DNA of 19,224 nt, from positions 1-19,224 of the forward strand of contig CALCRE010000010.1 of NCBI GenBank assembly GCA_937894465.1, in the 5' to 3' direction. The DNA comes from an uncultured Clostridia bacterium (GTDB lineage: Bacteria > Bacillota > Clostridia > JAAYHZ01). Positions 15,152 through 19,224 of this stretch are shown here, in pieces. Both the position numbers and the translations under genes were made by a program. How positions within the stretch are numbered: the stretch's first letter is position 1; each line of letters opens with the position of its first letter. The notes under the pieces are model-generated. The model searched no databases and was not told where the DNA came from. It saw only the letters and a program-made list of their open reading frames with translations.

Positions 15152-15659
15152 GTTTATTCCTCCTGAATCTTTCCATCAATAATTCTTGCTCCGGTGTCAA
15201 ATAATCACGAAAGGAATTCTGTGTCTTCCCGGTGGAATCCATAATCCTTCTTTGCGCTTTCTTGTTATTCACCAAAAGTTGTCTTAATTCCTTGGGTGTG
15301 ATACGGGCGCCACCGCTACTTAGCACAATCCTTTGTTCCATATAGTCGGATGTGGCTACAGCAATCTTATCCGTAGACCCCTTCTCATAAACAAATTTTT
15401 CAATATAGTTGTCGGCGGTCTCGTTTTCCTCGGTAAATACAATGATCAACCCTTGTCGTTCTTCCAGTGTTCCTTTTCCGCCTTTTACCTGCTGGGCATC
15501 AAAAACAATAATGACGATATATTCCTTGTTTCCTGCAAAATCGATCAACATGTCGATCAATTTAGAGCGATTAAGCTCCAAATCATCACCCGGATCAAAC
15601 AAATCCCTCCATGCATTTATGATGTTGTATCCGTCCACCAACAGGTACTTGTTCACCAA
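15144..15659 (-). CDS. yacP: YacP/Rae1-like NYN-domain endoribonuclease
   Basis: 171 residues. Two possible starts adjoin: TTG at 15659 or GTG at 15656. A GAGG lies 6-9 nt upstream and either is acceptable. The NYN (PIN-like) domain shows LLVDGYNIINAW with Asp9 and Asn12, VIIVFDAQQVKGG with Asp54, ENETADNYIEKFV with Asp83, and VATSDYMEQ with Asp105. This is the acidic metal-binding set of the family. The B. subtilis orthologue (Rae1) is a ribosome-associated mRNA endonuclease that cuts translated transcripts. Length matches the family (about 170). The gene stands directly after rlmB, 14 nt apart, the conserved Firmicutes order, and overlaps the following small gene by 8 bp. Confidence 0.92.
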   Translation of the reverse strand: MVNKYLLVDGYNIINAWRDLFDPGDDLELNRSKLIDMLIDFAGNKEYIVIIVFDAQQVKGGKGTLEERQGLIIVFTEENETADNYIEKFVYEKGSTDKIAVATSDYMEQRIVLSSGGARITPKELRQLLVNNKKAQRRIMDSTGKTQNSFRDYLTPEQELLMERFRRNKRG

Positions 15660-15673
15660 AAAAACCTCACTGA

Positions 15674-16456
15674 CTACTGCTCTTGTCTTTGCCTCAAGGC
15701 TTCAAACAAAAAAATACCGGTTGCAACGGAAACATTCAATGAATTCATGGTTCCTTTCATGGGGATATCCGCTAAAAAATCACATTTTTCAGCTACCAGC
15801 CTGCCGATTCCCTTATCTTCACTTCCGATCACCAAGGCTATGGCATCCTTGAAATCACATTGCCAATAGTGTTTGGTTCCTTTCATATCTGTTCCGGTCA
15901 CCCAGATCCCCTTTTCCTTCAAACGGTCGATTGCCATAGGGATATTGGCCACTCTGGCGATCAGCATATTAGCTGCTGCTCCGGCCGATGCCTTCACCGC
16001 CGCCGCATTCACAGCAGCAGCTCTTCTTGTGGGCATGATGATACCATGTACTCCGGCAGCTTCCGCCGAACGAATCACTGCACCTAAGTTTCTGCTGTCG
16101 GTCAATCCGTCCAGAATTAATATAAAAGGTTTTTCATTGAGTTCCTCTGCCCTTTTTAATATATCCTCCGGTTCGCAATAGGAAATCGGTGATATATAAG
16201 CGATTACCCCTTGATGAACCGACTGAGGTGCCAAGTCATTGAGTACGCTTGCTTTAACGATCCTCACCTCAACTTGACTCTTTTTCGCCTCATTCATGAT
16301 TTGGGCATAGGTGGAGGGGTTGATTCCTTCCATTAACATCACCCGGTTAACAGGGCTATTTGATCGTATATATTCAATGACCGGATTTTTACCGTAGATA
16401 TAGTCTTCGGATTCAACCGGTGCTTGTTCTTTATAAGTTCGTTTATTCTTATCCAT
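15674..16456 (-). CDS. rlmB: 23S rRNA (guanosine-2'-O-)-methyltransferase RlmB
   Basis: 260 residues, start ATG at 16456 with a GGAAG site inside the end of mrnC, from which it is 3 nt apart. An N-terminal L30e-like substrate-binding domain (about 18-95, starting YIYGKNPVIEYI) precedes a SPOUT (TrmH) methyltransferase domain. Motif 1 is ILDGLTDSRNLGAVIRSAEA (114-133; Asn123, Arg129). Motif 2 is LVIGSEDKGI (208-217; Glu213). Motif 3 is IPMKGTMNSLNVSVATGI (231-248; Asn238, Asn241), the last forming the trefoil knot that binds S-adenosylmethionine. The enzyme methylates the ribose of G2251 (E. coli numbering) in 23S rRNA, in the peptidyl transferase P-loop. Other TrmH-family enzymes are similar, but the operon position between mrnC and yacP supports RlmB. 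Confidence 0.93.
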   Translation of the reverse strand: MDKNKRTYKEQAPVESEDYIYGKNPVIEYIRSNSPVNRVMLMEGINPSTYAQIMNEAKKSQVEVRIVKASVLNDLAPQSVHQGVIAYISPISYCEPEDILKRAEELNEKPFILILDGLTDSRNLGAVIRSAEAAGVHGIIMPTRRAAAVNAAAVKASAGAAANMLIARVANIPMAIDRLKEKGIWVTGTDMKGTKHYWQCDFKDAIALVIGSEDKGIGRLVAEKCDFLADIPMKGTMNSLNVSVATGIFLFEALRQRQEQ

Positions 16457-16459
16457 ACT

Positions 16460-16873
16460 TTATTCTTCCTTTTGATCTATTTGACTGACACAAAATGACA
16501 ATATTTCATCCGTCCTGTCTTTCTCACCGATTAAGTGCAAATACCCGATCAAAGCCTCCAAACCGGTGGCTTGTCTGTATTCGGTGACATTGCAGTTTTT
16601 CGGCACGGTGGCAGACCATGCATTTCTACCTCTTTTGAATATATAGGTCTCCTCTTCGGACAGCTTGTCCTTAAGCATCTCGGCGGCATATGCCTGCCCA
16701 TGGGCACACACGTATTTGATCGCTGTCTTATGCAACGCTCCGGCAGTCATATTCCCGTCAGATAATATATGAGTTCTGATATATAGTTCATACACGGCAT
16801 CTCCCACAAAGGCCAAAGCCAAAGGTAACATGCGGGTGGCTTCCGTTTTACTGTATAGAATAGGTTCCATCAT
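16460..16873 (-). CDS. mrnC: Mini-ribonuclease III
   Basis: 137 residues; ATGATG at the start with AAGGAG 5 nt before the first ATG (8 before the second), so residue 1 is uncertain by one. It has a single RNase III catalytic domain and no double-stranded RNA-binding domain, as in MrnC. The signature LALAFVGDAVYELYIR (18-33) carries Asp25. The second metal-binding acid is Glu106 in ATGLEALIGYLHL (102-114). LHKTAIKYVCAHGQA (48-62) and FKRGRNAWSATVPKN (79-93) are also typical. The enzyme acts as a dimer in 23S rRNA 3'/5' end maturation. It lies 17 nt after lplA and 3 nt before rlmB, clearly in one transcript. Confidence 0.93.
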   Translation of the reverse strand: MMEPILYSKTEATRMLPLALAFVGDAVYELYIRTHILSDGNMTAGALHKTAIKYVCAHGQAYAAEMLKDKLSEEETYIFKRGRNAWSATVPKNCNVTEYRQATGLEALIGYLHLIGEKDRTDEILSFCVSQIDQKEE

Positions 16874-16890
16874 GCTTTCTCCTTGGGATT

Positions 16891-17886
16891 TTACAAATCT
16901 CGGTTTTCCAACATATTGACTATATCCGATATCTGGTGCTCATATACCGGATCCCGGAATTGTTCCTTGATATGAAAGATCAAATCCGAAGTTCTTAATC
17001 TTTTTTCTTTAAAGCAATCTCTCAAGGCCAAAATGAATTTTTCGTCCATAGCGTCGGAATAGACTAACGCACGGTGGATCAATCCATCCTTCAATTCAAA
17101 ATGCAGCTGTATTTCACCCCAGTCGAATTTGTCATTGATCTTTATGTCAAATGCAGGCGCTTCCCCGTACAACCATTCCCAAGATGAGTATTGTTGAAAC
17201 AAGGATTCAATTTCTTCTTTTGGCAATCCGTTAAATCCAACTTCCGTTTCTTGCACTTTACCGTAATGCAGCTCAAAACTTTCCCTTAAGCTCTGAATCA
17301 TCATGGGTATGGTCAAAGAAGGAACAAATTCATTTAAATTCACCACTCTTGATCGAACGGATTTGACCCCTTTTGCTTGCATCTTTTCCGTAGACACGCG
17401 AAGATAACGGGACAGTTTATCCATATCCACATCCACCAACAATGTTCCGTGATGGTAGGATCCGTTTTTCCGATGACAAAAAGCATTTCCTGAAAATTTC
17501 CGGCCGTCGGCCACAAGATCATTCCTACCGGTCATTTCAGCCGGTATGCCCAACGCCTTGACTGCATCCAACAAAACGGTGTATTGCTTGTTTAGGTCAT
17601 ACAGCGCCTTTCCCGTGACAAAGGTAAAGTTCAAGTTTCCCAAATCATGAAACACCGCTCCCCCGCCGGACAACCGTCTGGCCAGTTTCCCGCCTTCTTG
17701 CTCCAATAACTCGGTGGCACATTCCCGCCATGCATTTTGGTTTCTCCCGATGACCACCGTATTCTTGTTCTGCCAAATATATAATATGACTTGATCCGGT
17801 AAAACCGTGTCTAATAAATATTGCTCAACTGCCAAGTTCAACCAAGGGTCGGTTTGCTCGGCGTGAAGTATCTTCAATTTGCTCAA
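16891..17886 (-). CDS. lplA: Lipoate-protein ligase A
   Basis: 331 residues from a TTG at 17886; AAGGAG lies 6 nt upstream and no better start is present. The catalytic domain shows VVIGRNQNAW (44-53) and the lipoate/ATP-binding loop LARRLSGGGAVFHDLGNLNF (68-87). GRNDLVADGRKFSGNAF (120-136) contains the conserved Lys130, and HHGTLL (145-150) follows. A C-terminal accessory domain (about 245-331) is present, so this is the full-length LplA type rather than an octanoyltransferase. It activates free lipoate with ATP and transfers it to a lysine of H protein or of E2 subunits. None of these targets is encoded in the window. It sits between cysS (15-nt gap) and mrnC (17-nt gap), an unusual place, as these two are normally adjacent. 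Confidence 0.9.
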   Translation of the reverse strand: MSKLKILHAEQTDPWLNLAVEQYLLDTVLPDQVILYIWQNKNTVVIGRNQNAWRECATELLEQEGGKLARRLSGGGAVFHDLGNLNFTFVTGKALYDLNKQYTVLLDAVKALGIPAEMTGRNDLVADGRKFSGNAFCHRKNGSYHHGTLLVDVDMDKLSRYLRVSTEKMQAKGVKSVRSRVVNLNEFVPSLTIPMMIQSLRESFELHYGKVQETEVGFNGLPKEEIESLFQQYSSWEWLYGEAPAFDIKINDKFDWGEIQLHFELKDGLIHRALVYSDAMDEKFILALRDCFKEKRLRTSDLIFHIKEQFRDPVYEHQISDIVNMLENRDL

Positions 17887-17901
17887 TAAATACTCCTTTT
17901 G

Positions 17902-19224
17902 TTATACTCTTTTCCAATTCACACCCTGTGGTGTGTCTTCCAATATAATGCCCATATCTTTTAATTGATCTCGAATGGCATCCGCTTGAGCCCAGTTTTT
18001 ATCTTTACGGGCTTGCTGGCGTTTTTCGATCAATTCTTCAATATCCTGATCAATATTTTGATCTTTTTCATTATTTAAAATGCCCAATACATCACCGAGC
18101 TCTTTGAACAAATCATAAATTGCTTTGGCTTCTTTGGGATTTACAGCGTTATCTTTCATCAATCCGTTGGCATACCGCACCATTTCGAATAACACAGAAG
18201 CGGCATCCGCCGTATTCAAATCATCCTCCATAGCCCGAATGAACTTCTCTTTGTAGTCTGCTAAGGCTTGGTTCACTTGATCAGAAATTTCTCCGGTTTG
18301 GTCCTCTGCAAAGATCAGCTTTAAATGGACCAGGCATTCATAGATGCGGTTCAATCCATTTTGGGCTTGTTGCAGCAATTCGTCACTGAAGTTGATAGGG
18401 CTTCTGTAGTGAGCCGACAACATAAAAAATCTCAGCACCTCATAATCAAAGGACTTGACAATGTCCCTTACCGTAAAGAAATTTCCTTTGGATTTGGACA
18501 TCTTTTCATTATTAATATTGATAAAACCGTTATGCAACCAATAACGAGCAAAAGTTTTTCCGGTGGCGCTTTCGCTTTGTGCAATCTCATTTTCATGGTG
18601 AGGAAACACCAAATCCGCTCCTCCGCAATGAATGTCGATGGTATCCCCTAAATATTTCATGGACATGACCGAGCACTCAATGTGCCATCCCGGTCGACCT
18701 TCTCCCCAAGGGCTGTTCCACGAAGGTTCATTTTCCTTTTTGGCTTTCCAAAGAGCAAAGTCCATAGGATTTCTTTTCCGATCATCCACATCAATGCGTG
18801 CTCCTAATTCAAGCTCATCCAATTTCTTGCGAGATAATTTGCCGTATTGGTCGAAGCTTCCGGTATTGAAATATACATCTCCTTGCACTTCATATGCAAA
18901 TCCTTTTTGAATCAATTTATTTATAAAGGCGATAATATCTTCAATGTGGTCGGTGGCTTTCGGATGCACAGTGGCAGGCCGAATTCCCAATCCGGATGCA
19001 TCGATTTCATATTCTTTGATATACCGATCAGCCAATTCCTTGATGGTCACGCCTTCTTCGTTGGCCTTGTTGATCATTTTATCGTCAATGTCAGTGTAGT
19101 TTTGAACAAATGTCACATCAAATCCCTGGTACTCGAAAAACCTTCTTAAGCAATCGAATATAATAAAGGGACGTGCGTTTCCTATGTGAAAATAATTGTA
19201 TACGGTAGGACCGCAAGAATATAT
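17902..19224 (-). CDS. cysS: Cysteinyl-tRNA synthetase (5' end outside window)
   Basis: The frame is open from the right edge (19224) to a stop at 17902, 440 residues; about 25 N-terminal residues are missing. In fragment numbering it begins IYSCGPTVYNYFHIGNARPF, with the class I HIGH-type motif HIGN (13-16). KMSKS is at 241-245. The zinc ligands known from E. coli CysRS are all present: Cys4, Cys184 (in GWHIECS), His209 and Glu213 (in FPHHENE). A DALR anticodon-binding helical domain follows, and the protein ends with WAQADAIRDQLKDMGIILED and TPQGVNWKR, the usual C-terminus. It charges tRNA-Cys with cysteine. It is the first gene seen of the operon cysS-lplA-mrnC-rlmB-yacP-DUF6951; its promoter lies outside the window, possibly after cysE or gltX as in other Firmicutes. 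Confidence 0.96.
   Translation of the reverse strand: MYSCGPTVYNYFHIGNARPFIIFDCLRRFFEYQGFDVTFVQNYTDIDDKMINKANEEGVTIKELADRYIKEYEIDASGLGIRPATVHPKATDHIEDIIAFINKLIQKGFAYEVQGDVYFNTGSFDQYGKLSRKKLDELELGARIDVDDRKRNPMDFALWKAKKENEPSWNSPWGEGRPGWHIECSVMSMKYLGDTIDIHCGGADLVFPHHENEIAQSESATGKTFARYWLHNGFININNEKMSKSKGNFFTVRDIVKSFDYEVLRFFMLSAHYRSPINFSDELLQQAQNGLNRIYECLVHLKLIFAEDQTGEISDQVNQALADYKEKFIRAMEDDLNTADAASVLFEMVRYANGLMKDNAVNPKEAKAIYDLFKELGDVLGILNNEKDQNIDQDIEELIEKRQQARKDKNWAQADAIRDQLKDMGIILEDTPQGVNWKRV

Noticed and set aside
15333..15869. Long plus-strand frame of 178 codons across yacP and rlmB
   Set aside because: It is a shadow of two well-conserved minus-strand genes.
1..19224. tRNA, rRNA, riboswitch, CRISPR array or insertion sequence
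   Set aside because: I looked for tRNA-like cloverleaf ends, regularly spaced repeats, transposase motifs and T-box or other leader signatures, and found none I could support. The cysS leader, where a T-box might be expected, is outside the window.

Overview
The window looks like a chromosomal segment of a low-GC, Gram-positive anaerobe, most likely a spore-forming Clostridia-type Bacillota. The grounds are the cysS-mrnC-rlmB-yacP gene order, strong Shine-Dalgarno sites with frequent TTG/GTG starts, several lipobox lipoproteins, and a decayed piece of the spore-coat gene cotJC. No rRNA, tRNA, CRISPR array or complete mobile element is visible.

Left part (1-1840): the 5' end of a membrane-anchored protein gene runs off the left edge (minus strand). 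It is followed by about 1.5 kb of AT-rich, decayed sequence. This holds an internally deleted cotJC fragment that runs at a shared GCCGAT into an XRE-family regulator lacking its start and first helices.

Accessory lipoprotein and sigma block (1813-9521): two paralogous extracellular solute-binding lipoproteins lie in tandem on the minus strand with no ABC permease or ATPase nearby. Divergent from them is a 555-residue ECF-type sigma factor with a winged-helix-like middle and a long C-terminal domain carrying a WCGPCW motif. Convergent to the sigma gene, across a bidirectional terminator, is a 732-residue lipoprotein with a Thr/Pro linker and a beta-propeller-like body. The second solute-binding gene and the cut-off gene at the left edge share nearly the same promoter, which suggests co-regulation. 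This block is the best candidate for an undescribed signalling or surface system.

Middle (9566-13597): minus-strand genes for a DUF4143-type AAA ATPase, a Nudix hydrolase, an unrecognised 188-residue protein, and an SPFH/stomatin-like protein paired with a short NfeD. A strong terminator follows the SPFH/NfeD pair.

Right part (13780-19224): a plus-strand URO-D/methyltransferase-like gene converges, with a 14-bp overlap, on a tightly packed minus-strand operon. In transcription order this is cysS (5' end outside the window), lplA, mrnC, rlmB, yacP/rae1 and a DUF6951-like small protein. It combines cysteinyl-tRNA charging, 23S rRNA maturation and methylation, and a ribosome-associated nuclease, with a lipoate ligase inserted between cysS and mrnC.
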